DNA of 64,000 nt from G963677445 sp963678275 (GTDB lineage: Bacteria; Bacteroidota; Ignavibacteria; Ignavibacteriales; Melioribacteraceae): contig OY782765.1 in NCBI GenBank assembly GCA_963678275.1, positions 2,232,001 to 2,296,000 of the forward strand, in the 5' to 3' direction. A program made the position numbers and the translations under genes. Positions 44,743 to 53,528 of this stretch are shown one piece after another. How positions within the stretch are numbered: position 1 is the stretch's first letter; each line of letters begins with the position of its first letter. The notes under the pieces were generated by a model. The model saw only the letters and a list, made by a program, of their open reading frames with translations, was not told the DNA's origin and did not search any database.

Positions 44743-47238
44743 ATGTTAAGGGTTCTTTTATATTTATTATTATTTACTTCACTCCTGCAGGCTCAGCAGG
44801 GAATAATCAATGGCAGAATTGAGGACGCGAAAACCGGTGAATCTCTCATCGGCGCCAATATCATTGTCAATGAACTGGAAAATGTCGGCGCCGCTTCCGA
44901 TGAAAACGGCCGATTTAGTTTTAATGTTCCTGTCGGAAGCTATTCCGTGAAAGTTTCTTTGATAGGATACCAGACAATAGTAAAGGTGGATGTAATCGTT
45001 AAATCGGGAAGTGAGACAAATCTGACAATAAAACTCTCGGAAACAGCGCTTGAAATGGGCGAAGTAAAGGTTACCGCCGATTATTTCGACCAGGCAATCA
45101 TCGAAAACACCCTTAGCACTGTTGTCCTCGGAGCTGAGGAGGTTCGCCGCTCGCCGGGGTCAATGCAGGATTTCCAGAGAATTCTGCAGGCAATGCCGGG
45201 CGTTTCATTTTCAGATGATCAGACAAATGAACTGCTTGTTAGAGGAGGTTCGCCGAATGAAAATCTGACAGTCTTTGATAATATGGAAATTCATTCTACC
45301 AATCATTATCCCAACAGCTTCAATTCGGGCGGCCCGATAAATATGATCAATGTTGATCTGATTGAGGATATCCAGTTTTCCACCGGCGGTTTTATTTCAA
45401 AATATGGCGATAAACTCTCTTCAGTTATGAACCTTACAAGTCGTGAAGGCACACGCAATAGAATGTGGTCAGGAAATTTTAACCTGTCGATGGCCGGCGC
45501 GGGACTTATTGGAGAGGGTCAGATTGATGATGGAAGAGGCTCATGGATCATTTCAGGCAGGAAAAGTTATATAGATCTGATAGCCGGTTCATTCGGCCTG
45601 ACCGCTATACCCCACTATTATGATTTTCAGTTCAAGGTTGCCTATGATCTTTCTGAGAAACATAAATTATCTCTCTCCGGCATTTATGGCAATGACGCTA
45701 TTGATATTACCGGGGAGCCGGAAATTACAAATTTGGAACTGGCCAATAAATCAGATACGGTGGATGTAGAAAATGTCGATGTAAAGCAGGATCAATACGC
45801 CGCGGGAATAACACTGAAAAGCATCTGGTCCAAAAACTTTTTCTCCCTGGTTACACTTTCAAAAAATAATTACAACGAAGACATTTTTGTGACCTACGAT
45901 TTTACCGAAAGATTCTATGACGGTAATGGAGAGGTTTTTAATACTGAAAAACTAAGCAAACGAAAAGTATACAGCCGAAAAGTTGATAATGGAGAAACAG
46001 CTCTGAAAACTGACTTTGTCTTCAGTCCCGCCAAATGGTATGAGATGAGTTTTGGAGGCGCGCTGAAGTTTATTCAGTATACCGCCAAAATAGAATCGGA
46101 CGCGGATACTGTCAGATATGACATTAATGATGACGGAGCCTTCGGAATAAATGATCCGGTAATAATTCTTGATCCTATGTCGGTCGACTATAAATTTGAT
46201 TTTTTTGAGGAAAATAAAAATTATTTCTACCTGAATAACAAGTTTTCGTTTTTTGAAGGAAGACTAATCGTAAATGCGGGTCTTAGGTATGATCATTTCA
46301 CATATAGTGAAATGCGGCATCTCAGCCCCCGCTTTTCAGCTTCATGGTACCTGATACCTCTGGTAACAAAATTAAATTTTTCTTATGGCGAATATTACCA
46401 GACACAAGCCCTGCCTGATTATGGCGACCGTTATCAGTCAGAGATAAACCGCTATCTCGCCAATACCCACAGCAGACATTTTGTTGCGGGCATAGACCAT
46501 ATACTCGGTGAAGGATTAAAGCTGACACTTGAAACCTATTACAAAAATTATTCTCAGATACCTTACAGTGAAACATTTATCCACTATTATGACCGCACAC
46601 TGCGATCAGAGAAAAAATTATCCGTTGGCGAAAAAGAAGCCTGGGGTATCGATTTTCTGCTCCAGCAAAAACTCGTTGATGACATTTATGGCACTTTAAG
46701 CTTTTCCAGAATGTGGACAAAAGCCGAGGACCCCCGATCAGGTTATGAGGGTAAATCTTTTGTATCTGATTTCGATTTCCCTTATGTGCTCAACCTCATA
46801 GTGGGAAAGCGCTTTACCGATCTTCGGTCAAAACTTAATAAAATGAATCCGGTAATAAAATATATGACCATGGTCCTTCCATTTTCGGATGATATGGAGA
46901 TAAGTCTGAGGTGGCGTTACGCGTCCGGGAAACCATACACTCCGCGGGAATTCAGAACAAACGAACAGCACCGGGAAGGCCATATCCAGTGGGGCAAAGG
47001 TTCATGGGTAGCAACCGACGCGATAAACAGCGCCCGTTATCCCGATTACCACCGCCTCGATGTAGCCTTAAACAGCCGCTATAATTTTGACAACTGGAGT
47101 CTCGTGCTATTCCTTTCCGTACAAAATCTTTACAACAGGGAAAATATAGCTTATTACCAGTATAATTCAGACGGGACAAGGGAGAATGTTTACCAGTTTT
47201 CACTGCTTCCTGTCGGCGGTTTTGAAATAGAGTTTTAA
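44743..47238 (+). CDS. TonB-dependent receptor with carboxypeptidase-regulatory-like domain
   Basis: Outer-membrane importer driven by TonB. The 831-residue protein has a signal peptide (MLRVLLYLLLFTSLLQAQ) and an N-terminal beta-sandwich of the CarboxypepD_reg-like type (about 20-105, GIINGRIEDAKTGESLIGANI). A plug domain (about 130-235, SMQDFQRILQAMPGVSF, LLVRGGSPNEN) and a 22-strand barrel ending in an aromatic/hydrophobic strand (GGFEIEF) follow. The substrate is unknown. No SusD-like partner is adjacent, which argues against a polysaccharide locus. The upstream region is filled by an inverted repeat element, leaving about 18 bases free before the start. Confidence 0.93.
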   Translation: MLRVLLYLLLFTSLLQAQQGIINGRIEDAKTGESLIGANIIVNELENVGAASDENGRFSFNVPVGSYSVKVSLIGYQTIVKVDVIVKSGSETNLTIKLSETALEMGEVKVTADYFDQAIIENTLSTVVLGAEEVRRSPGSMQDFQRILQAMPGVSFSDDQTNELLVRGGSPNENLTVFDNMEIHSTNHYPNSFNSGGPINMINVDLIEDIQFSTGGFISKYGDKLSSVMNLTSREGTRNRMWSGNFNLSMAGAGLIGEGQIDDGRGSWIISGRKSYIDLIAGSFGLTAIPHYYDFQFKVAYDLSEKHKLSLSGIYGNDAIDITGEPEITNLELANKSDTVDVENVDVKQDQYAAGITLKSIWSKNFFSLVTLSKNNYNEDIFVTYDFTERFYDGNGEVFNTEKLSKRKVYSRKVDNGETALKTDFVFSPAKWYEMSFGGALKFIQYTAKIESDADTVRYDINDDGAFGINDPVIILDPMSVDYKFDFFEENKNYFYLNNKFSFFEGRLIVNAGLRYDHFTYSEMRHLSPRFSASWYLIPLVTKLNFSYGEYYQTQALPDYGDRYQSEINRYLANTHSRHFVAGIDHILGEGLKLTLETYYKNYSQIPYSETFIHYYDRTLRSEKKLSVGEKEAWGIDFLLQQKLVDDIYGTLSFSRMWTKAEDPRSGYEGKSFVSDFDFPYVLNLIVGKRFTDLRSKLNKMNPVIKYMTMVLPFSDDMEISLRWRYASGKPYTPREFRTNEQHREGHIQWGKGSWVATDAINSARYPDYHRLDVALNSRYNFDNWSLVLFLSVQNLYNRENIAYYQYNSDGTRENVYQFSLLPVGGFEIEF

Positions 47239-47250
47239 GATGATTTTAGT

Positions 47251-47280
47251 AAGTCCCGTGGATCGGATTCTACGGGGCTT
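47251..47280 (+). terminator. Hairpin after the TonB receptor gene
   Basis: AAGTCCCGT pairs with ACGGGGCTT (one G-U type mismatch) and is followed by ATTTCC. It lies 12 bases after the stop and is a weak intrinsic terminator candidate. Confidence 0.5.
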
Positions 47281-47289
47281 ATTTCCAAA

Positions 47290-47521
47290 AATCTTAATCA
47301 TAGACTGGCAAGCCAGAAATAATTACGAATTACGAATTACGAATTACGAATTACGAATTGGCTTTCCCCGGGTATCACCAATTAATTGTCATTCCGGCTT
47401 TTTGCGTCCTTTGTAAAAAGACCAGCCAAAGCCGGGCAGGCCGGAATCTAATGCCGATTTTTACTGCCAACCAGCAACAATCTTGCCATTTTGCGTAGAA
47501 TTTATCTGCTTACGGAGTAAT
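47290..47521 (+). repeat. Element A copy
   Basis: L (CTGGCAAGCCAG at 47305) is followed by five heptamers of the AATTACG type, the ATTCCGG...CCGGAAT core and R. R joins directly to the L of the next element at 47522. First member of a five-element chain. Confidence 0.88.
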
Positions 47522-47780
47522 CCGGCAAGCCGGAAGTGTAGAGTGGTTAGTGTAGAGTGAACAGTTAGGAACCAGCGATTTTTCTTTAAGATAACTTCAA
47601 AATCCCAAAAAAGTCCCGCCAGGGACGACAGATAATAGCCCCGCAATTCATTGTGGGGAAAAAAGCTAAAAAGTTGTTCACAAGTCCCGCCAGGGACGAC
47701 AGAATTTCCCAGTAAATTGATGGTCAAATAAAATTTTGCCATTTTGCGTAGAATTTGGCTGCTTACGGATTAATCATAAA
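47522..47780 (+). repeat. Element D copy
   Basis: L (CCGGCAAGCCGG), then GTGTAGAGTGGTTAGTG, two AAGTCCCGCCAGGGACGACA palindromes flanking the CCCCGCAAT/ATTGTGGGG hairpin, then R ending in CTTACGGATTAAT. Next to a near-identical copy. Confidence 0.9.
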
Positions 47781-48037
47781 CTGGCAAGCCAGAAGTATAA
47801 AGTGGTTAGTGGAGAGTGAAGAGTTAGGAATCAGCGATTTTTCTTTAAGATAACTTCAAAATCCCAAAAAAGTCCCGCCAGGGACGACAGATAATAGCCC
47901 CGCAATTCATTGTGGGGAAAAAAGCTAAAAAGTTGTTCAAAAGTCCCGCCAGGGACGACAGAATTCCCCAGTAAATTGATGGTCAAAAAAATTTTGCCAT
48001 TTTGCGTAGAATTTGACTGCTTACGGATTAATCATAA
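47781..48037 (+). repeat. Element D copy, tandem duplicate
   Basis: Nearly identical to 47522-47780 in all blocks, but with the L module CTGGCAAGCCAG. Ends with R and a truncated L (AAACTGCCAG) leading into element C. Confidence 0.9.
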
Positions 48038-48425
48038 ACTGCCAGAAGTGCAAAGTCAGTTAATTGATAATTAATAGATGACCCGGTTTATTTTATTAAA
48101 ACATTCTGACCATCATTCTTATCCGGGTAATCCTGTTTTTTGGCGTCCATCAGTGAAATCCGCGAGTAATAGTGCCCCGGTTAAAAAGGCAATAAGGTTG
48201 ACATTTTTGAGGGCTTGCTATTGCTACTAAGGTTGAAAGATTAAAGAATAAGGTTTTTTTCAGCTTTTTCGTGGGATTTTGTGTTTTAGTGATTTCGTGG
48301 CTTTTCTTCCGCCTAAATCAGCGAAATCAAAATAATCTGCGATCATCTTTTCAATTGTTCATTATTCATTATTAATTGAAATCTTGCCATTTTGCGTAGA
48401 ATTTAACTTCTTATGGAATACTCCT
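48038..48425 (+). repeat. Element C, diverged copy
   Basis: A shortened L, then AATTGATAATTAATAGATGAC, GGTTAAAAAGGCAATAAGG, GCTACTAAGGTTGAAAG, TTCGTGGGATTTTGTG, heptamers TTCATTATTCATTATTAATTG and a good R ending in CTTCTTATGGAATA. It resembles the copy at 11578 more than the long copies. Confidence 0.8.
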
Positions 48426-48439
48426 ACTCTTACTCTGAT

Positions 48440-48675
48440 TTTTTCATAAGGTTAATAAGGTTTAGTTTGGTCGGGTGGTTTACTATGCTACTAAGGTCAA
48501 AATAAAAAATCAGGTTTCTTCCTTCGCATGAATTCGTCATTCGTCATTCGTAATTTCTTTCGTGGGATTTTGTGTTTTGGTGATTTTGTGGCCTGTCCTC
48601 CGCCTCAATCTGTGAAATTAGCCTTATCAGAAAAATCTGCGGTAGTCTTTGTCTTATGAATTATTCATTGTACAT
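48440..48675 (+). repeat. Element C fragment reaching into the DUF1848 gene
   Basis: Contains AAGGTTAATAAGGTTTAG, GCTACTAAGGTCAAAA, heptamers TTCGTCATTCGTCATTCG, GGGATTTTGTGTTTTGGTG and ATTCATTGTACATTG. R is missing; the heptamer tail overlaps the last codons of the minus-strand DUF1848 gene. Confidence 0.75.
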
Positions 48676-49602
48676 TGTTAATTTCATTTTCGCCAGCTTT
48701 TCTTTCACATTTTCAGGCATCTCATGTAAAAGAAGTGATGAAAAACCGGGATCATGTTTTTTGAAATTCTCCACTGCTACCTGGTGAGAATTTGTCGCGT
48801 AACAATATTCACACCCCATAAGGCACGTTGTATTAATTCCAATATCCCGGCTCCGGGCGCAACGACACGCCTTCCGCTGACCGCTGTCTTTCTTATACTT
48901 TAATTTTATCCCGAATTCATTTTCAATCAGTCCATCATCTATACATTTTCCCTCTTTTATTCCAATATGTTCAAATTTATTTTCTTCAGCGCAGCATAAA
49001 ATTTTCATATTATTATCATTTGCTATTTCCCTGGTTTGACTAAGAAAACCCTCAATGCCCTTAACTTTATTCTGAATTTCAGGAAAGACAAGTTCCAGAG
49101 CTCTTAGTCTTCTCTCAGTTTTTTTGTAGATGTCAGCCATACTGATAATTACTTTACCGGAGCATCCTTTCAGATCGGCAGCTATCTTTCTGAAATTCCG
49201 CAGATGAAAACCGAAATCCAGTTCACTCGTTAAGAGTATCGGATCATATCGCCAGATAACTCTGCCCGCTCCTATTTTTTCTGAAAGCTCATGAAAATTT
49301 TGGAGCGTTTTATTATAAGGGGGAGTATATTTTTCCAGGTAACGGGGATAGTTGTTAAAAGTAAACAGGAAATAATATCGGTATCCCATATCATCGAGCC
49401 GCTCAAGCCGGGGCAGAAGAGGCGCCGGGTTTCTGGTCCAGAAAACTATTGCCGTGACATCTTCGGGCCTCAGACTCACCACAGACACGATTTTCCTGTT
49501 CATGGGATTGGGAACGGTACAATATCCTGCCCTGATTCGGTTAATAAACCATTCAGAATAAAACGCCGGGATATCTGTTCTTCTGCTCGCTGAAATTATC
49601 AT
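48661..49602 (-). CDS. DUF1848 family protein (Fe-S radical-SAM-like)
   Basis: A 313-residue protein with the family N-terminus IISASRRTDIPAFYSEW and FWTRNPAP. The C-terminal part has RKACRCARSRDIG followed by the cysteine cluster CLMGCEYCYA, suggesting a bound iron-sulfur cluster as in radical SAM enzymes but placed at the C-terminus. The function of DUF1848 is unknown. The last codons (after KLAKMK) and the stop fall in the ATTCATTGTACATTGTTAATT tail of a repeat, so the natural end may have been replaced. It lies 59 bases after the QueG-like gene and is probably co-transcribed with it. Confidence 0.85.
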   Translation of the reverse strand: MIISASRRTDIPAFYSEWFINRIRAGYCTVPNPMNRKIVSVVSLRPEDVTAIVFWTRNPAPLLPRLERLDDMGYRYYFLFTFNNYPRYLEKYTPPYNKTLQNFHELSEKIGAGRVIWRYDPILLTSELDFGFHLRNFRKIAADLKGCSGKVIISMADIYKKTERRLRALELVFPEIQNKVKGIEGFLSQTREIANDNNMKILCCAEENKFEHIGIKEGKCIDDGLIENEFGIKLKYKKDSGQRKACRCARSRDIGINTTCLMGCEYCYATNSHQVAVENFKKHDPGFSSLLLHEMPENVKEKLAKMKLTMYNE

Positions 49603-49661
49603 TTTGATGTCAGTCGGATATTATTTCATCTGTTAGTTATCCCCTTCAAACCGGGAAAACA

Positions 49662-50357
49662 CTATTCCCCGCCCTTTTCCTTTTTTAACCCAAACCTGTG
49701 GGGACAAACAGTCCGGCAGATATTGCACTTTTTAAGCACATATCCTTTCGGTGTGATATAATTGCTGAGTTTTCGGCACGCTTCCTGATCAACCGATACG
49801 CCATCCAGCGCCCAGTTAGGACAGCTTGATATACATAACTCACATCCCGGTTTGCATATCTCCTGTTCCATAAGAGGATCCCCCTCCAGCTCCAGATCGG
49901 TAAGAATAGCTCCAATCTGAATCATATTGCCATATTCAGGGGTAACAACAAGAGTATTTTTCCCTATCCGCCCGAGGCCGGCTTTTTCAGCCGCGTGCCT
50001 GAGAGAGAGTATAGCCCTGCCGTAATGTCGTTCCTCAATCCAGTATTCATAAGGATCATCACTCGGGATGGGGACCGCTATTATATCCATGTCCTCAAAG
50101 ATAAGACACAAATCCATTGTGAGCTTATCCACCTGCTTTGTGATAATATCATTAACATGGGTATAAGGAACGGGGGACGCCGCCAAAATTGATGAACCGG
50201 GGACACGCTTCGCGAATACAATAACAGATTTGCACCCGTGAAAAATATCTTCCGGATGGAAACCTTCCGGGGCTTCACTGAATCTTTCTACGGGAGCTAT
50301 TCCGCAAAGATCGGCGCCTGAATTTAATACAATTTCTTTAATTTTTTCAGCAGTCAC
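49662..50357 (-). CDS. QueG-like 4Fe-4S protein (epoxyqueuosine reductase-related)
   Basis: A 231-residue cytosolic protein. N-terminal GADLCGIAPVERF and RHAAEKAGLGRIGKNTLVVTPEYG belong to the DUF1730/QueG superfamily. The C-terminal half has two ferredoxin-type clusters, CKPGCELCISSCP and CNICRTVCP, with another cysteine at QEACRKL. It is much shorter than true QueG (which also has HEAT-like repeats) and probably is a paralogue of unknown role rather than the queuosine enzyme. Confidence 0.82.
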   Translation of the reverse strand: MTAEKIKEIVLNSGADLCGIAPVERFSEAPEGFHPEDIFHGCKSVIVFAKRVPGSSILAASPVPYTHVNDIITKQVDKLTMDLCLIFEDMDIIAVPIPSDDPYEYWIEERHYGRAILSLRHAAEKAGLGRIGKNTLVVTPEYGNMIQIGAILTDLELEGDPLMEQEICKPGCELCISSCPNWALDGVSVDQEACRKLSNYITPKGYVLKKCNICRTVCPHRFGLKKEKGGE

Positions 50358-50713
50358 TCAATTTCCATATCTTTCCGCAAATTGAAAGATACAAAAAAAA
50401 GAAAGAATTCTACAATTAGAAATAAAATTTTGATATCAACCGGAAAATGCCGGGGACCGGGATGAGAATATACAGCGGGTAAATCCGAATTTACATGATA
50501 ATAATGTGCTCCGGAATATATAATTTCGCAGGAATTTACTCATAACCTTATGAGATGGATTTTATGAGAGTAAGGGAAATTATTCTTTGAAAGAAAATGT
50601 ATGCCTGGGAAAATCATATAAAAACCATCTTGCGAAAGGTTTTTAATTTGTTCAATATTTAACGCATCAATTCGATTAAATTCTTTTTCATTATTTGTTT
50701 CGGGAAGTTCCTG
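50358..50713. other. Gene-free stretch
   Basis: AT-rich DNA with no open frame of interest. It could hold remains of a toxin gene that once followed the decayed antitoxin at 50714-50944, but I see no recognisable PIN or other toxin motif. Confidence 0.5.
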
Positions 50714-50944
50714 TCATAATTCTTCTCTTTTGATATCCTGAGAAAAATCGCCTTGGTCTGGTCGGACAAAACCCTCATCATCAATTGATCCAAATAAAGA
50801 AAAAAATCTTCCGGCCATTCATTTTTAATTGAAGCAGATAATCATTTAACTGCCCATTTCGAGAGACTCAGATTTTCAGCCTGTGCTGATGAAGAAATTC
50901 TCTCTAAAGTTTTTTTCATCTATATAGGTTGAAAGTTGAGGCAT
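50714..50944 (-). pseudogene. Decayed small antitoxin gene (VapB/CopG-like)
   Basis: Reading the minus strand from ATG 50944 (GGAG eight bases upstream) gives MPQLSTYIDE. Removing one A from an A7 run then continues with KTLERISSSAQAENLSLSKW. A TGA follows AVK; reading through gives LSASIKNEWPEDFF. Adding one T to a T7 run then gives SLFGSIDDEGFVRPDQGD and finally DIKREEL with a stop. The reconstructed protein of about 76 residues matches the style of antitoxins of VapBC-type pairs (LSLSKW helix, WPEDFFSLFGS, KREEL end). Two indels and one stop make it non-functional unless they are sequencing errors. Confidence 0.75.
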
Positions 50945-50998
50945 AATAATCTCCATATTACGCTACATAAGAAGATAGCTAAAAACAATTTTTTGTTT

Positions 50999-51898
50999 CT
51001 ACAACCTCGCGTGTTTATCAGCGTGATAACTGCTTCTCACAAGAGGGGCAGATTCAACCGCGAGAAATCCTTTTTCCAGTCCGATTCGCTCATAATAATT
51101 AAATTCGTCAGGTTCCACATACCTGTCCACAGGGAGATGTCCCGGCGTGGGCTGAAGATACTGGCCAATTGTCATTATGTCACAGCCGGCAGAAAGCAGA
51201 TCATCCATAAGGTTTATAACTTCCTCTTTCTCCTCACCAATTCCCACCATTATGCCGCTTTTAGTCCTCAAACCGCGATCCTTGAACCATCTGATAAGTT
51301 CCAGGCTGCGTCTGTAATCTGCCTGTGGACGGACCGCGTGATAAAGCCTGTTTACTGTTTCGAGATTATGATTTAGAATATCGGGAGGATTTTTCATAAT
51401 TATTTCAAATGCCTCTTCCACTCCCCGGAAATCAGGGATAAGTATCTCGACGGTGCATAGAGGCAGTTTTTCTCTGATAAGTCTGACTGTTTCAGCGAAG
51501 AGGGCAGCCCCGCCATCCTCAAGCTCATCACGGTTAACAGAGGTGATCACAGCATGTCTTAACTGCAGTTCCTCTGCTGATTCGGCAACTCTTCGCGGTT
51601 CATCAAAGTCAAGCGCGCCAGGTTTGCCCGTTTTCACATTACAGAAACCACAGCTCCTCGTGCATGTTTCGCCAAGAATCATATATGTTGCTGTCCTCGC
51701 GTTCCAGCATTCCCCAATGTTAGGACATTTGGCTTCTTCGCAAACAGTGTTGAGTTTTGATTTTCTCATCAGTTTGTGCACATCGCTGAAGTTTTGCCCG
51801 CCAGGGAGCCTGGTTTTAAGCCATTCAGGCTTTCTGCCAACAGGCCCCCGTTTCTTCTCGGCTTCTTCCTTATATTTCTGCTGATGCCGGTTTATCAA
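50999..51898 (-). CDS. lipA: Lipoyl synthase LipA
   Basis: Radical SAM enzyme that inserts two sulfurs into octanoyl groups on E2 and GcvH. It has 299 residues with both 4Fe-4S clusters: the auxiliary one with C53, C58 and C64 (CEEAKCPNIGEC) and the radical SAM one with C79, C83 and C86 (CTRSCGFC). The C-terminal RSSY ligand is present. The start is TTG at 51898 with AGGAG about nine bases upstream. It is 15 bases after the E2 gene whose lipoyl domains it modifies, so the operon couples enzyme and cofactor. Confidence 0.97.
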   Translation of the reverse strand: MINRHQQKYKEEAEKKRGPVGRKPEWLKTRLPGGQNFSDVHKLMRKSKLNTVCEEAKCPNIGECWNARTATYMILGETCTRSCGFCNVKTGKPGALDFDEPRRVAESAEELQLRHAVITSVNRDELEDGGAALFAETVRLIREKLPLCTVEILIPDFRGVEEAFEIIMKNPPDILNHNLETVNRLYHAVRPQADYRRSLELIRWFKDRGLRTKSGIMVGIGEEKEEVINLMDDLLSAGCDIMTIGQYLQPTPGHLPVDRYVEPDEFNYYERIGLEKGFLAVESAPLVRSSYHADKHARL

Positions 51899-51913
51899 TT
51901 TTATACTCCTATT

Positions 51914-53515
51914 CTAAACAAGGTTTATATCAAAAGACTCAAGTGAGTCCTTGATGTATTTCAGAAATTTGCCGCCGAGCATTCCATCTACAAGACGATG
52001 ATCGTGGCTAAGACTTAGATACATCATCGGTTTAATCGCGATTGACTCAAGGCCGTTATTTTCAACGACGACAGGTTTTCTTGTAACGGCTCCCACACCA
52101 AGAATTCCCACCTCGGGCTGATTTATAATCGGAGTGCCGAAAAGAGAGCCAAACACTCCGTAATTGGTTATGGTAAATGTTCCATCCATAATATCATCCG
52201 GCATAAGGCCTTTTGAACGGGATTTAATACTCAGGTTGTTGATAGCCTTAGCCAGTCCCCTGATATTTTTCCCGTCTGCTTCCTTGATATTAGGAACAAT
52301 CAGTCCGTTGGGTTCTACCGCAACCGCGATACCCAAATTTATGAATTTTTTCACAATAATATTATTATCATCTATAGAAGCATTTAAAAAAGGATATTCT
52401 TTCAGCGCGCGGATGACAGCGTGAGAGATAAATGGCATATATGTCAGTTTAACATTTTCCTGTTTAAGGAACGCTTCCCTGTTTTTTTGGATATAATCGT
52501 AAATTCTGCTCATATCTACTTCCGCGACCGCGGTCACATGTACAGAAGTATCCCTGCTGTTCACCATGTGGTACATTATCCGCTGACGGATATTGTCCAT
52601 GGGGATAACTTCAGTATCGCCGGTTGACTGTACCTGGGGCGCCGGTTCCCGTTCGGCTTTCCTGGCAGGTTGTAAAACAGGTTTCGGAGCCGGAGGAACG
52701 GATTGATTTCCCCTGTTTTTCAGATAATCAAGAACATCTTTTTTGGTTAATCTGCCCGACGCGCCGCTTCCGGGAATAGTCTCAAGCTCATCAAAACTGA
52801 TGTTTTCTTTTCTCGCAATATTCATAACAAGAGGTGAATAGAATCTGTCACCGGCAGGTTGTTCCGGTTTTACGATATCAGCCGCGGATCGGGGAGCCTG
52901 CTCAGCCTGAGTTTCATCCTTCTCAGGTGCTGATTTCGGAGGCGCAGATGAAGTTTTAACCAGTCCTCCGCTGGTTGAAATACGGGCTACGACAGTTCCG
53001 ACTTCAACTGTTTCATTTTCTCCGGTAACAATATCATTGAGAACACCTTCCACCGGTGAAGGCACTTCGGTATCAACCTTATCGGTGCTGATCTCAAACA
53101 ATATTTCATCTTTCTCTATTTTATCACCGACAGCTTTATGCCATTTGATAATCGTGCCCTCCATTATCGATTCACCCATTTTAGGCATTGTCACATCAAT
53201 CAGCTCGCCACCGACCTGTGTGGTAGAAGGAGTCTCTTTTTTAGCAGGTTCCTCTGCCTGTGAAGCGGCCGCTTCGCCATCGGTTTCGAGAACTGCCACA
53301 AGGGCGCCCACTTCAACTGTCTCCTGTTCAAATACCTTTATCTCGGAAAGTACACCTTCCTCGGGACTGGGAATTTCAGTATCAACCTTATCAGTGCTTA
53401 TTTCAAAAATTATTTCATCTTTGCTTACTTTTTCACCAACTTTCTTATACCATTTGATCAGGGTACCTTCTGTAATGCTTTCGCCCATTTTGGGCATCAC
53501 TATATCGACTTTCAT
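51914..53515 (-). CDS. 2-oxoacid dehydrogenase E2 (dihydrolipoamide acyltransferase), two lipoyl domains
   Basis: Core of a 2-oxoacid dehydrogenase complex, 533 residues. Two lipoyl domains have attachment lysines K43 and K146 in identical ISTDKVDTE contexts. Next come a Pro/Ala/Glu-rich linker, the E1/E3-binding domain (about 223-265, SPLVMNIARKENISFDEL, GSGASGRLTKKD), another linker and the acyltransferase domain with H506 and D510 (HDHRLVDG). GGAGG lies before the ATG. The substrate (pyruvate, branched-chain 2-oxoacids) cannot be fixed from this sequence, though the E1 gene points to the branched-chain type. Confidence 0.93.
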   Translation of the reverse strand: MKVDIVMPKMGESITEGTLIKWYKKVGEKVSKDEIIFEISTDKVDTEIPSPEEGVLSEIKVFEQETVEVGALVAVLETDGEAAASQAEEPAKKETPSTTQVGGELIDVTMPKMGESIMEGTIIKWHKAVGDKIEKDEILFEISTDKVDTEVPSPVEGVLNDIVTGENETVEVGTVVARISTSGGLVKTSSAPPKSAPEKDETQAEQAPRSAADIVKPEQPAGDRFYSPLVMNIARKENISFDELETIPGSGASGRLTKKDVLDYLKNRGNQSVPPAPKPVLQPARKAEREPAPQVQSTGDTEVIPMDNIRQRIMYHMVNSRDTSVHVTAVAEVDMSRIYDYIQKNREAFLKQENVKLTYMPFISHAVIRALKEYPFLNASIDDNNIIVKKFINLGIAVAVEPNGLIVPNIKEADGKNIRGLAKAINNLSIKSRSKGLMPDDIMDGTFTITNYGVFGSLFGTPIINQPEVGILGVGAVTRKPVVVENNGLESIAIKPMMYLSLSHDHRLVDGMLGGKFLKYIKDSLESFDINLV

Positions 53516-53528
53516 TTATTTTCCTCCG

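Noticed and set aside
47290..48425. Integron with attC sites
   Set aside because: The L/R junction lacks recognisable attC core sites (RYYYAAC/GTTRRRY arrangement), the cargo is non-coding, and no integrase is present; only the array-like organisation is similar.
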